A DNA stretch of 64,000 bases from Lepraria neglecta. Its lineage: Eukaryota > Ascomycota > Lecanoromycetes > Lecanorales > Stereocaulaceae. Shown here piece after piece: positions 24,832 to 36,295 of the stretch. The translations under genes were made by a program, and so were the position numbers. Under the pieces are notes generated by a model. That model was given only the letters and a program-made list of their open reading frames with translations. It did not search any database and was not told the DNA's origin. Each line of letters begins with the position of its first letter. The stretch's first letter is position 1. The stretch spans positions 4,588,001 to 4,652,000 of the forward strand of contig CM065649.1 of NCBI GenBank assembly GCA_033220425.1, read 5' to 3'.

Positions 24832-25652
24832 TCGACCCAACAAATCCTTTGTTTTTCTTTCCAGTCCAGGCTTAATGAATAAGGCCTGATAAGTGGATCT
24901 TCTTTCTCTAAGAATTGAGAATCTATAGTTGAATACGAAAACACCCGCAACTGCTTGAATACCAAGAATACTCTCGGCACGGGCACCCCTCAGAGGCAGT
25001 CTCACATGGCGACAAGGATGAAGGGCCCTGAAATATGCACGAAACGCCAGATCGATCGCGAGCCGTTTTCTCTCCGTACTGGCAGCCCTACATAGGTGAA
25101 TTACTCCTTGTCCTAGCCCTGCACCTACCTCGGATCCATAAAAATGTTCTCAATGATGTGGGCGCAGCATGGCGTCTCAGAATGTTCTACTCTGATACTA
25201 CTTTATACGTTTGAAACGTGATGGATTGAAGATTAACTGGTAGACCGGGCTGGCGGTGCAATGATCGACGTGGCGGGATCTTGGGAGCTCGTACTGCTGG
25301 CCATCATGGTTTTCTACCTATATGCGCTACGAAGCTTTTGCCATTTTCCCGGATCGCGCAGCACGGCAACGTTATGGCAAACCGATCAGGATAGAAACGC
25401 ATTGCAATTTGCTAATGACTAGTAACGATCTGACATTCTTAGCATAAGGTGGCTGGACCGTTTCACGTGTAGAGGCCAGCGGCTTCATATTTTCGTCCCT
25501 GTCTACTTCCCTATGCGTCTTGTTTCTGTTTCCACTGTTTCCTTGCCAGCTGGTTCCGATCGTTGATTCTAATATGTATAATCGGACCGATTATAGTTTA
25601 TGTCTCCTCTATCAATACCTGTCCAGCTCAATTCTATTCTGCGAATTGAATA

Positions 25653-27318
25653 ATGCATCTCTTTTTAGCTCTTTATCAACTTCTGATAGCTTTAGCTCTG
25701 ATTCAAACCTCAAGTGCCAGGTCAATACATCAGGGTCTCGGCGGTGATGTTGCGACGGTTGTTGAACGACAAGAAGGCGTCCAGCCCGGCCCTGCACAGT
25801 CTCAAAGTATCTCTTCGACAGGCCCATCTTTGAGCGATTCCGGCAGATCTATGATGAGAGTCGGAACTGACGCCAACATCACTACGATGAGCGTACCAGG
25901 GTTCATTAACCAGCCTGGCGACGTGGACGACGCTTAGGTTGTGTGCACGAACATAACTACCGGGCGAGCGAATAGATGCTGGAATGAGCTCAGCCTCACC
26001 CAATAGGTCACGGATTGAACTAAAACCCACACCTGCTACGAGGATGAAGGCTTCTCGACGTGTTTCCTGAGGCAGAATGGCTTCCCTGGCCTGGATTGCT
26101 CCCAGATCTCGCCTGGCGCTTGCACGGCTCCTCAATATTCATATACTGTGAATCTGGTCAAGAACCCTAAGGTTTTCTACGTTGCCTACAATATTTACCG
26201 TATGGGCAGAAAATAATATTTAGCAAGGAGCTCACGCTAACTTCTCTTTCCACCAGCGATTAACCAGTTCTTCTATTCTTGGTGGACTGCTGTCGGCAAA
26301 TCTGGAGAAATCGCCATTCAGAACATCGGTTCAATTGTGTCGATATTTGACATCCCGGATACCCAACCAGTCATTCTTTAGGACGTTCTGGTAGCGCTTC
26401 AATGTTGTATTCGCGCTGATACCTGGTCCACTCGGCATTTACGCTGGGCACAGCAGTTTCAGTTACACATGGCAGCAAGCGGCTCAAGTCGTATCCAACG
26501 CAATGACAACCCTGCCCAATATTGGAAGATTTCTCTTTCCAACCAGCAATGCGGCCGCAGATCTGATTCAGCTTGCTGATCTGAGCTCCAACTTTGCACA
26601 ACGTGTCCTTATACCGGTGCAGAGCAATCTCAACATGACCATGGCGTCCGTCATGGCCAACCAAACAGACTTCTTGGCTTTCGCGTCACAAGGCAACTTT
26701 TCAGCAAAGCCACCTGCGTTGCCAGATCAAGCCAACTATCTCTACTACGCTTTCAATACGTATCTCGTCTCCGCTGCACTCAATGGCAACAACATCTACG
26801 GCGTCCTCGGGCGGGGAACCGATCTACAACAGTTGGCCACCAATGGGCCCAAGCTTAGTTATAATCTCGAGTGCAAGACTTACGACGAGCAGTGTGTATG
26901 CGATGCGTTCTGGCACAGTGAAACCTACGGAGCATTCTCCTTGGACAACTTCGACCACATGAACAGAAACTATGGCAAGCAACTTAGTACCCTTTTCCAA
27001 AACTTCACCACAGGCGAATTGCTCTTCGAGGGAGCCTTGGCTTGCAACGCCGAGGGCAATTTCGGTCAGCCGGTCAACCTCACGGTCAATGTGGGTGGGG
27101 CCAATACGGCTTGCATATCGCAATTGCGAATTCTTACCTGGCAAATGGATTGCGCGAATTCGAAAAAGTTTAACGGCTGCGAATTTCGTCGAAATACCGC
27201 CGCAGCCGAGCTTAATGATACAAAATGCGCACATCGTCACTGCACAGAGTATTCGGAGCGTACCAACAGGCTATCTGGGACCATGGATCACGCAGACGAA
27301 AAGCAAGCTGCAGCGTGA
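25653..27318 (+). pseudogene. Decayed gene for a secreted protein (DUF7872-like)
   Basis: The first piece, 25653-25934, begins MHLFLALYQLLIALALIQ, a clear signal peptide. Coding-like sequence continues with cysteines (near 25940-26150), then a piece around 26260-26380 reading AINQFFYSWWTAVGKSG after a likely intron, and the long open part 26503-27318 with many Asn glycosylation sites and ECKTYDEQCVCDAFWHSETYGAF. The overall order resembles a family of secreted fungal proteins I associate with DUF7872, function unknown. In-frame stops near 25935, 26005 and 26380 and a frame change near 26400 are not explained by plausible introns. If it were intact, about 500 residues would be expected. Confidence 0.6.
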
Positions 27319-27892
27319 CTGATTGCTGCCCGAGTTGGGGCGGAGGGTTTTCTCCGGCAGGGCTAGAGATATTTGCGGTAATGTGCTAGGCGCTGGTTTG
27401 AGGGGAAGCTATAAGCATTGAAGCTTGGCGTTGGAAATATGTCAAATCTTGTTCGAAGGAAGCTGTTCCATTGTCATTGAGCATGGCATGGTGGACATTT
27501 TCGGATAGCATAGCAGTAGATGACCACAAACACAGCGGCAAAATGGAACAATTTTACTGGTGTGGTGCCACATTGGTCTTACTTGAAACTCGGCGTATCA
27601 ATTGCTTGCATTGCATGGGTCGTTTTAGCTCCTATGCCATTGGTGCATTCCCCCTTCGGGCGCTTAGGGCCCGGGACCATCCTTCTCTTTGAACTTTAGT
27701 AACTTGGCTCGCTTGGCCTCAGGGGGGATTTTCTTAGGGGCTCAGGAGGATCGAAGAAACATCTTAAAACAATCCTTCCAATTCAGGTGTACCGTGTCTT
27801 TTTATCACGGACAGCGTCAATGTTCTCCTCGACGGAGGCATCTGGTCTTCTAAAGACAAGCCAATTTTGCTGATTTCTCCTACACTCATTTC
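27319..27892. other. Intergenic, mannosidase promoter
   Basis: 574 bases upstream of the GH47 gene. They should contain its promoter. I saw no repeat, RNA gene or further open frame with similarity. Confidence 0.35.
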
Positions 27893-29941
27893 ATGCACTA
27901 CCCCCATAGTGTCCGCTACGACATGTTACTGCCACGCCGCATTTCGTCACTTTCCCTAGTCGTGATCGCCATTTTCACACTCTGGTATCTCGACTATCTG
28001 CCAGAGTTCTCCTCATCAGTTCGGAGGCCGATAGTCAAGCCGGGCGTAAAGACAAAGCCTGCCACTCCAGCATTGACACCTCCCAGCAATGCGTCCTCAA
28101 CTATTATAAGCGACTCACGACCGAGTCCCAACTCCGAGCCAAAGTTGGACAAATCAACCAAATCCAGATTCTCGAACGGACAGCAAGTCTTTGGGTCGCG
28201 CAAATTCATCCAGAAGCATCCAGTCAAAGATTTCGCCAAATTCAATCACGGCCTGCCGTTGCAACTACCAAAAGTCCAACATGACTTCAAACAAGAAAAT
28301 CAAGAGGACAAAGTACGGAGGCTAAACAGACTTGAAGCGGTCAGGGCAAGCTTCGAGCATGCGTGGCAAGGCTACAAGAAGAATGCGTGGATGAAAGACG
28401 AGCTGTCCCCGCTAGATGGCAAATCAGCACAGAGTTTTGGAGGGTGGGCAGCAACGCTGGTGGACACACTCGATACACTCTGGATTATGGGGATGAAGGA
28501 CGAATTTGAAGAGGCCGTCAATGCCGCCTCGGAAATCGACTTCAATACTACGAACGAGGAGACAATCAATGTTTTCGAGACCACCATCAGATATCTAGGA
28601 GGCTTTCTTGGGGCTTACGATCTGACCGATGGAAAGTATCCTGTCCTTCTGCAGAAAGCTGTAGAGGTGGGAGAATTGCTTTATTGTGCTTTTGATACAC
28701 CCAACCGAATGCCAGCTACACGTTTCAGGTGGAAAGAGGCACTTGAGGGCGGGGACCAGAGTGCCAGCGAGGGTACGTTCGTTGCCGAGATTGGCTCTCT
28801 CAGTTTGGAGTTCACGCGACTTTCTCAATTGACGGGTGACATGAAGTACTTCGACGCCGTTCAACGGATCATGGATATATTCGACGAAAACCAGAACAAA
28901 ACCAAGCTACCAGGCTTATGGCCAATCACCATGAACGCAAGACGCATGTCATTCGTGGACACCAGTTTCTCACTGGGTGCTATGGCGGATTCTCTCTTCG
29001 AGTATCTACCGAAGCAACATATGCTCTTGGGAGGCCGAAGCGATCAGATCCAGAGGATGTACGAGTACGCCATTGCAGCCGCAATGAACCATGTCTTCTT
29101 TCAGCCTATGGTTCCCAATGGGAAAGACATTCTCATCTCAGGAAAGGCCATCGTTGACGAATCAACCAAAGACGTCGCCACAGAAGCCAATGGACAGCAC
29201 CTGGGCTGCTATACTGGTGGAATGGTCGGATTAGGAGCGAAGCTGTTTGATCACGACGAGCACCTGAATATGGCCCGCAAGCTGGTCGATGGGTGCATTT
29301 GGGCATACGAATCAATGCCTTCTGGGATCATGCCAGAGGTGTTCCATATGCTAGCCTGCGACATGAATTCCGACTGCAATTGGGATGAGAAGGCGTGGAA
29401 AAAGGCTGTTCTGGATCATGCCAAACGCACCAGAAAAGAGGATGCCGAACCCAAGTTCACGACCGACGAAGCGCTTCTGAATTACACCATCGCCCAAAAG
29501 CATCTCAAGCCCGGCTTCGTCGACATCTGGGATCCACGATACCTACTTAGGCCCGAGGCTATCGAGTCTGTTTTCATCCATTATCGCCTGACGGGCGAGA
29601 CTGATCTTATGGACTCTGCTTGGAAAATGTTCGAGAACATTGAGAAGCACACACGCACGGACTTTGGGCATGCTATGATAGATGATGTGACGGTTGCCAA
29701 GCCGGAGAAGCAGAATAAGATGGAGAGTTTCTGGCTTGCGGAGACGCTGAAATATTTCTATCTGATCTTCAGCGAGCCGGATGTTGTCAGCTTGGACAAA
29801 TATGTGCTGTAAGTGATATTCGACACGCCCGTACCAGTGGGAAGATGACGTGGCTAACTCTTTCTTATCAGCAATACCGAAGCTCATCCTCTCAAACGGC
29901 CTACACCTGGTAGTGATGAAATCATTCGCTACTATAGCTGA
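27893..29941 (+). CDS. Class I alpha-1,2-mannosidase (GH47), type II membrane protein
   Basis: Exons 27893..29808 and 29872..29941 give 661 residues. A short cytosolic tail precedes one hydrophobic segment (about 17-37, SLSLVVIAIFTLWYLDYL), then a Pro/Ser-rich stem to about 140. The catalytic domain shows GGWAATLVDTLDTLWIMG, NVFETTIRYLGG, EIGSLSLEFTRLSQ, DSLFEYLPKQ and RPEAIESVFIHYRLTG, with acidic residues at the positions used by the family. The cysteine pair LACDMNSDC is also present. GH47 enzymes trim alpha-1,2-mannose from N-glycans in the ER or Golgi, with calcium. The second exon supplies the terminal NTEAHP block typical of the family. Whether it is an ER or Golgi member cannot be told from sequence alone. 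Confidence 0.94.
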
Positions 29942-30774
29942 GCTATAGACTTCTGATTCATATCGCGAAAGATACCACGCCGCGGACGTGACGCACCGCC
30001 ATCTCAGAGCCCACCACGACCAAACGGAACGCCCAATATTATAATATTATACTCGACGCCACGTTATTGAGGGCCAGACACATATCTAAAAGGGCAGCAT
30101 GACATATCGTAACTTAAGCTCTCCACCCGTGCTGGGTCCGCCTGCAATGGCCGAAGACAGCCTCGAGAGAAGGTGATAAATGCTTGGGAACAGCCTATGG
30201 GGGGAGCAGTAGCAGTAGCTAGAGGCGCTATCAAATTTTTGGCTGGTGGCGCTCTCGCTCGGTGTACGGCTACGATTTCTACTCGAGTCAAGGCATGAAG
30301 TGTGCCCAGTGACACTGAAGGAAGCCATAGACCCCGAAAGATTCCATTCGTACGCGGAGTAGGCGAGGGATGGGCAAAGGACAAGGTCCCATCACCAAAG
30401 CGGCAGTTTCTGCTAACTGCCCCTGGTTGGAGTCTTCATTTGGTGTCCCACAGCATTATACCCATAGCATTGTACAATTAGAAGACCATGTTTCCGATTT
30501 GTTAACACACGGTCTGGTCGAAGACGAGAGTTGCTTACTACGCCGTCACTAAGATCCTCACAATCTCTTGCTTGCATTGGTATGCGGTCTCGCTGAATCA
30601 TTGAGTTTCATGCATTTTGTCTATCAAGCGGTTATCTACATACAGTCATGTCTCGAGCAAGCAATTTCCCATTCTTTTCGCTTGCAATGCAATTCGCCAG
30701 CCCATGTTCCACTTCATTCTCCTATCATCAAAACATCTCACAAGGATGCCAAACCCTTCATCCCATCATCCGCT
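29942..30774. other. Intergenic, convergent; nothing recognised
   Basis: This lies between the mannosidase stop and the 3' end of the single-TM protein gene. Open frames here are short and without similarity. Confidence 0.3.
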
Positions 30775-31896
30775 TCAGCTAACATTCGTCTCCCCCTCAC
30801 TATCACTCAAACTATCCCTCCTTCCCCTCCCCCTCCTAAACCCTCCACCACCACCACCTCTCGGCTCAGTACCCAATCCAGGAATTGGATGGAAATACGC
30901 CTTCGTCCCCCTCGAATCCTCCGTCATACCAGCATCGCTATTAGTCGCACTATACCTCGACTCAAAGTCCAGAGGCTCAGTATAGAAACTGCCTGGCACG
31001 CTATTCCTCGCATGGCCTTTGGTTGGAGAGTGTTGCCTTGAACGTGATGGCGTGCTAGCTCCACCTGGCGATTGTGCATTAGGACGGAGGGGGCGGTGGG
31101 AGGAGGTTGAGTCGTTGGATTGGGGGGTTTGGTTGTAGAAATTGTTTTTCTTCTTGGGCGAAGGAGTGGTGGGTTCATTTTTCTTCCCCGCCGTCTTCTT
31201 CGCCCTCGGCGTATTAATCGGCACATGAGCACCCTGCTGAGACATATTATCTGAAAACCCAACATCGGAATACGTATTATCCGAGTAGGCAAAGTCTTGG
31301 TTGAAGATCCCGTCACTCTCCCTATTCAAGCCCCCAACCCGCGCAGGCTTCTCATGCCTATACGCGCGCATGTCTTGGTCGTCATTATTCCTATTTCCCC
31401 TCGGCACTTTCCCCTTCCCCCCTTTAACCCCCTGCTCCCCGCGTTTAAACCCCTTTTCTGAGTCCTTCCCACCACCATTCACCACGCTCCCGCCTCCCAG
31501 TCTCGTCGTCTTCGTCGCTCCGGAAAGCGTGGTGCCGTTGGGCCCTTTGCGCCGGAGCACGGTCGATTTGTAGTCTTCCCAGTCTTTGCGGCCGCGCCAA
31601 CGGAAACCGCCGTTGCGGGCCCAGAAGAAGAACCAGATTATTCCTAGGACGAGGGCGACGCCTAGGAGGGCGAAGAGCGCGAAGAAGGCGTGGTTGTTTA
31701 CGTGCGTTGGGTCGATGGCGCCGGAGCCGGGGTTCCAAGCTGGGGGTGGGGGTTTCGCTGTGTCTCTTGTTGCTAAGTAGTCGTGTGTGGCTGCTTGAAG
31801 TGGGGAGAGGGAGTCGGAGCGGGCATGGAGGGATTGTGGCTGGAGGGAAGAGTCTCGGGCGAGGAGGGCGGAGAGATAGGTTGTGAGTGGTGCCAT
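30775..31896 (-). CDS. Conserved fungal single-pass membrane protein, function unknown
   Basis: Uninterrupted frame of 373 residues. One strong membrane helix lies at about 69-92 (AFFALFALLGVALVLGIIWFF), followed by a basic, highly conserved-looking juxtamembrane stretch (GGFRWRGRKDWEDYKSTVLR). The long C-terminal part is disordered, basic and Ser/Gly/Pro-rich, with many possible phosphorylation sites and a Gly run near 350. There is no convincing cleaved signal peptide, so a type III topology with cytosolic tail is likely. I do not know a function. The GC-rich, repetitive 3' half produces shadow frames on the other strand. Confidence 0.75.
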   Translation of the reverse strand: MAPLTTYLSALLARDSSLQPQSLHARSDSLSPLQAATHDYLATRDTAKPPPPAWNPGSGAIDPTHVNNHAFFALFALLGVALVLGIIWFFFWARNGGFRWRGRKDWEDYKSTVLRRKGPNGTTLSGATKTTRLGGGSVVNGGGKDSEKGFKRGEQGVKGGKGKVPRGNRNNDDQDMRAYRHEKPARVGGLNRESDGIFNQDFAYSDNTYSDVGFSDNMSQQGAHVPINTPRAKKTAGKKNEPTTPSPKKKNNFYNQTPQSNDSTSSHRPLRPNAQSPGGASTPSRSRQHSPTKGHARNSVPGSFYTEPLDFESRYSATNSDAGMTEDSRGTKAYFHPIPGLGTEPRGGGGGGFRRGRGRRDSLSDSEGETNVS

Positions 31897-32749
31897 GGTG
31901 GTATGGGGATTTTTGGAGAGGTAGATTTGTGGGAGAAGCTGAAGCTCGAGGGTTGGGGACTTTGGAGCAGCTCCTGTAGCTACGTTCGTAGATGTTCGAG
32001 TGTGGTAAACATTGATGCTGGAGGTTCTGTTCGAGGCGGTAGAATTGGTAACCTATGTCCGGATCATCAAGAGATTCTTGCAGGTTCAGGATGGTGTTAG
32101 GGAGTTTTTTGAATCTTCAGTTGTCAGCTTTGGTGGTTGGTGGTTTTCGAGGTGGCTGGGAGAGAATGACGGTCTTTGTTTACTTGCGGTCGGCCCCGCG
32201 ACAACCCTAACCCCAGACTTGGCTCTCAGCGATCGAAAAAAAAGGGCCTTCTAATAGTTTTGTAGATTCAGTAGCAAGCGATTTATTTCTTTGTGCTCCT
32301 GATCAAGAGCGAGATTTGTCAAAAGGTGTTCCCTCGGAGTTCACCCGAGGAGCAGTTAGGAGAAGAATTCTAATTATGGGTAGATTCACTATTTCCATTT
32401 ACAGTCTTTTGATAGGACGCATGATCATCAGACACTTCGCCTTAACTAACACCAATCGCTTCATGATCGCTTAAAACATCGTAGGCCGTACAGACGTTTT
32501 TCTCATAAATCGTCCTTCCCCAATGATGAAATCGTTGAAGAATTAGACCCGTCAAACCCGCCAACAAAAGTGCTTCTTGGCTCCACGCTTCCACCCCTTT
32601 TCGTCAGAAGACCTGCCAGCATTTTGAGTTGAGAAAGAGAAGCCGAAGAAATCTTGAGAAGTCAAATGCAAAAGTGCAAAATCATATCGCAATACAGCCG
32701 TTAGAAGAATCATGATTTGTATAGCATGCCGCCTCTCAACATTATTTTT
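31897..32749. other. Intergenic, upstream of the single-TM protein gene
   Basis: 853 bases containing the promoter of the 31896 gene and the 3' flank of the 34762 gene, both on the minus strand. No recognised feature. Confidence 0.3.
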
Positions 32750-34762
32750 TCATTCAGCCTGTCCACGTCCACTGTATCCACTCCTGCTGCTTCGACGACT
32801 TCGACTCGTAGTGATGATTCGCTCTCGAGCGATCCTAGGCTCATCTGCCTCCACAATCTCCCCCCGAACGCCGCTTGTCGCCCTGGAACGCTCTAGTTCT
32901 GTCACGCCTTCCCCATCAACATATGAATACCTTCTTCGACCCTTCTCCTCAGCCGCGGGTTTAACAGGCCGACTCCCTACCGTCCTGCCCCTTGAACCAA
33001 TGTTGAGTTCCATCTCGCCCTCATCTTTGCTCTGCTTCAAACTAATGGTGCGCCCCTCGTAACCGCCTCTGATATCGAGATTAATGCCCTGCGCGGCGTT
33101 GAAGCGCATTGCCAGCCCGTCATTATCGTGTCGACTCTTGATGTCACTGCTCGGTCGGCGTGATTTTACGTCGCTTCCTTCTTTGCTGGCCTTTCCACTC
33201 TTTCCACTCTTCCCACTCTTCCCACTCTTCCCACTATGCCGACTGCTGGTATCGCTGCTGCTGGTATTCGTCTTCTTTCTGCGCATAACCGCGTCGAGTG
33301 GGATATCATTGTTCGATGACCTAGTGCCTTTGGAGGCTTGGTAGTCTTCTATTGAGCTTTCGAGATCATATAGAGATTCATGGCCATAGACCGAAGCTCG
33401 CCTCTTATGTTTCCCGTTACTCTCAATGGTCATATTAGCCATACTATGCTCGAGTGCCTGGGTACTCGGCACCCTTTCGTCGCTTGTCTTGGTAGGCCTA
33501 GCCAGTGATGGTCGCCTTGAGCGCTCTTGCTCGGAAGAACGCTGTTTGACAGGGCTGCGATGGGTTACAGGAGCTGCGTTAATTTCCTCACGTGTCGCGC
33601 GGTGACCAGGGAGCGCTTGGTATGCATCTGATGTAGTATTCGCTTTTCTTATTGTCGGCCTGACGTCTTGGCGAGATCTAGTATTGATTCTGGGTGGTGG
33701 AGGGGGCATCTTGTAATAATCCTCATCCCGCGTAGGGTACTCTTCGGGTGACACGATTGGTCGCTCGCGATGCGATGGTTGACGAGAGGGCGGGCGGGAG
33801 GAAGGGGCGATGACAGGGTAGACTGGCGGTGTGTACTCGATGATAGGCGACGGAGTGTAGAACATCGATTGAGGACGAGCAGGAGCAGGGTGTTCGGAAG
33901 TCCATCGCAGAGGACGTGGACGGGTTTGGGTCTCGTATGGCGAGATCGGTGGAGGAAAGTACTCTTGAGCTTGAGGTTGAGGTATGGCTTGCTTTGGTGG
34001 GAAGTAGGAGGCTTGCGATGGTGGGTATGAAGTCGCTGAGAAGGGCGATGCAGCAGGGTATCTTGGTGACGGTCGCTCGACGTAAGGAGGCTGTTGCATG
34101 TACACGAGTTCAGGAATTGCACCGCCGTGTAAGCTCATCGGCCGCGCTCGATTATATGGTTGTGACGCTGATGGTCGAGGTCGTGGCTGAGGAAGTATTG
34201 GGACGTCTTGCATGACCTGGGCTGGCGGAGGCTTTGTCGAATGTGGGCGGACAGGTGGTGGTGGTCTGGCTTGTGTTTTCGCATGACCGGTATAGTGAAC
34301 TGAAGTCTGTCCATTTATTGTGGATCGCCGTCGCGCTTTTGCGACGCACTCCGAGCAGCTGCAGTACTTTGGTTGCGCAACTTCCTCTTTCCGATTTTTC
34401 GATTGTATTCTTTGTAGAGGAGGCTTCTCTGGACTTTGTCGTCTGCTCTGGGATTTTCTGCCCTCGATCGTTGGTCTCCTCCTGCTTGCGACTGCACCTG
34501 TGTCGACTTTCAGCGGGTTCGAGCCCGATTTTGACTCAAGCGACGAGTCCGTACTCCCCAAAGTAGCAGCCGTATGGCTTGAATATCCCGAGTCGCTGAA
34601 CTCATCTCGAACGACCTTTGCAACAGTAAATTCCGACTTGGATCGTTTGGCTGTAACATTTGCTGTCTGTCGAGTCCCTGGGAGAGTTGTCTGGGCTTCC
34701 TCATTATAATCCTCGAGGTAAGCCGCTTCTGCCGCGCGAGGCCGTGGAGGGCTATTGGTCAT
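32750..34762 (-). CDS. Large disordered protein, function unknown
   Basis: Uninterrupted frame of 670 residues, almost wholly low-complexity. A short Cys cluster KYCSCSECVAK (about 132-142) is the only ordered-looking motif and may bind a metal. The middle is Pro/Tyr/Gln-rich (SYPPSQASYFPP). Near 530-545 a GKS triplet is repeated (four to five units). The C-terminal third has short conserved-looking blocks such as GLAMRFNAAQGINLDIRG and RSRRSSRSGYSGR. The uninterrupted frame, the absence of stop codons over 2 kb and the amino-acid bias support a real gene. I recognise no family name. Confidence 0.7.
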   Translation of the reverse strand: MTNSPPRPRAAEAAYLEDYNEEAQTTLPGTRQTANVTAKRSKSEFTVAKVVRDEFSDSGYSSHTAATLGSTDSSLESKSGSNPLKVDTGAVASRRRPTIEGRKSQSRRQSPEKPPLQRIQSKNRKEEVAQPKYCSCSECVAKARRRSTINGQTSVHYTGHAKTQARPPPPVRPHSTKPPPAQVMQDVPILPQPRPRPSASQPYNRARPMSLHGGAIPELVYMQQPPYVERPSPRYPAASPFSATSYPPSQASYFPPKQAIPQPQAQEYFPPPISPYETQTRPRPLRWTSEHPAPARPQSMFYTPSPIIEYTPPVYPVIAPSSRPPSRQPSHRERPIVSPEEYPTRDEDYYKMPPPPPRINTRSRQDVRPTIRKANTTSDAYQALPGHRATREEINAAPVTHRSPVKQRSSEQERSRRPSLARPTKTSDERVPSTQALEHSMANMTIESNGKHKRRASVYGHESLYDLESSIEDYQASKGTRSSNNDIPLDAVMRRKKTNTSSSDTSSRHSGKSGKSGKSGKSGKASKEGSDVKSRRPSSDIKSRHDNDGLAMRFNAAQGINLDIRGGYEGRTISLKQSKDEGEMELNIGSRGRTVGSRPVKPAAEEKGRRRYSYVDGEGVTELERSRATSGVRGEIVEADEPRIARERIITTSRSRRSSRSGYSGRGQAE

Positions 34763-36295
34763 GGTATGAGCCAGCCAGGGCTACAATGGCCAGCAGAGCT
34801 GTACCAATTGTGCGAGGTGACGCTGGCTTTCCAGCGTGAGAGGCCTGCTGAGGCGAAAACAGGGCGTGTCCTAGGCGCAGCCAAAAAAACGGCACTGGAG
34901 ATCGATAAACCCCTCGACCACGTAAGGCTGACCTTTTACTGCCCCACCACTATGGCCGTCTATGACGGACCCCGAAGGAATCGGAGGATTCGAGCGATAA
35001 AGTTACAGTAAGCAAGATATTTTACAGAGAATTAAGGAGGAGAAGAGTTGAGTTTTTCTAAGTTTCTCGTTCTACTGCGTGGGGGATTGCGGATTGACTC
35101 AACGGTCAGTGAGCTTACCTTGACTGGCATGGACAAGTTGAGCGCGCCAGAAAATCTCAAGCGCACAGCGTGTCCTTGGGCCTTAAGTCATAAACTTCTG
35201 AAATCTTATTTCTGTGGCGATCAAAATTCGTGTGGAGGGGCTTGCATGGGGAATACGGATGATTGGGTTGGCTGGCTCAAGGCAGCACGTTCTCTAAGCA
35301 GCCTGGACGCCGGAAGCCTACAGAGCCTGCATACCACCTGCTCAAATACCGAAACCCTATGCCCTCAATTGCAGGAAATTGATAAGATAGAGCTGCTGGT
35401 TCTGCGAGCAGCTGTATCACTTCAGTGTAGAGTAAGCAATTTTCAATCCATCGATGATCCGAATATGTGTGAGATGGTGAGATCGGGCACCATTCGTTAT
35501 TGGCTGCCCTGCCTAAGCCTAAGCTGCCGTAGCTGCCCAAGCCAACAGGAATTCGTCATAGGTAGTCACTCACTCCTTTCCAACCAATTTCTTCTGATTG
35601 CATCGTGCATCCTTCGCTCTCCGCCCTATCCTTCATGTGGAGAAGGTTCGTTGTCATTCATTCGCCCAGGTCACGGCTTGAAGGTAGCACCCGAAGTATG
35701 CATTGGCGTTTGCTAGAAATAGGCTAGGTAAGAAAGAAAGCGAGACATCTCAGCAGGATTGTCGAATTGGAGCTGGACTTCTCTGCCCTATCATGCACGG
35801 TAGATGATCACGGGGCCTCCAAAATAGCGTCCTTGGAGCGAACTATTTTGAACTTGCCAACGGAACAGACTGCAGATCAAGCAAGGCCAGTCATATATGA
35901 GCAGTACTGCCTGGAATGTGGTGAAAAGAGCTTTGCTTTGCACAGTTTGCGAAATAGGGTATATTGCATTGTAATGTAAGGTGGAATCTAGCAGAATGGC
36001 TGGAAGGCATCCTTCGTTTGCTATGGTCCACAAGCCATGATGGGAAGGTCTTCTCCATAGACCAAGATCGCCTCTTCACCGACTTTTGTTAAGTCAGCAA
36101 ACATGTCATGGCAGCTAGGCGAACCTCGGCCACATGGCTATACCTGAGCCCTTGATCGATCTGTTTGTAAGGTATCCATCCGACCGAATCATATAAGGCG
36201 GACATGGAGACTGATGCAGGAGTGAGGACCCGGAGAACTTCTGCAATGTATGCTCGACCCCTGCCGCAAGCGTGGGGGTGAAGGCAATGCGCACA
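34763..36295. other. Intergenic; weak open frames only
   Basis: 1.5 kb. An open frame at 35048-35716 (plus) starts at a TTG codon and has no family similarity; I do not call it. The stretch holds the promoter of the disordered protein gene and the 3' flank of the arginyl-tRNA synthetase gene. Confidence 0.35.

Larger units (their letters stand above)
24209..25652. other. Gene-poor interval with repeats
   Basis: No supported coding sequence in 1.4 kb. It contains two exact 77-bp direct repeats (listed separately). Between them, at 24617-24627, lies AGCGCCATTAG, the inverse complement of CTAATGGCGCT found inside each repeat copy, so a stem could form. A second GGTTCGAAATCC box occurs near 24664. 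Confidence 0.5.

Noticed and set aside
35048-35716. 222-codon open frame as a gene
   Set aside because: It begins at TTG, has no family motif, no domain and no supporting neighbour frame.
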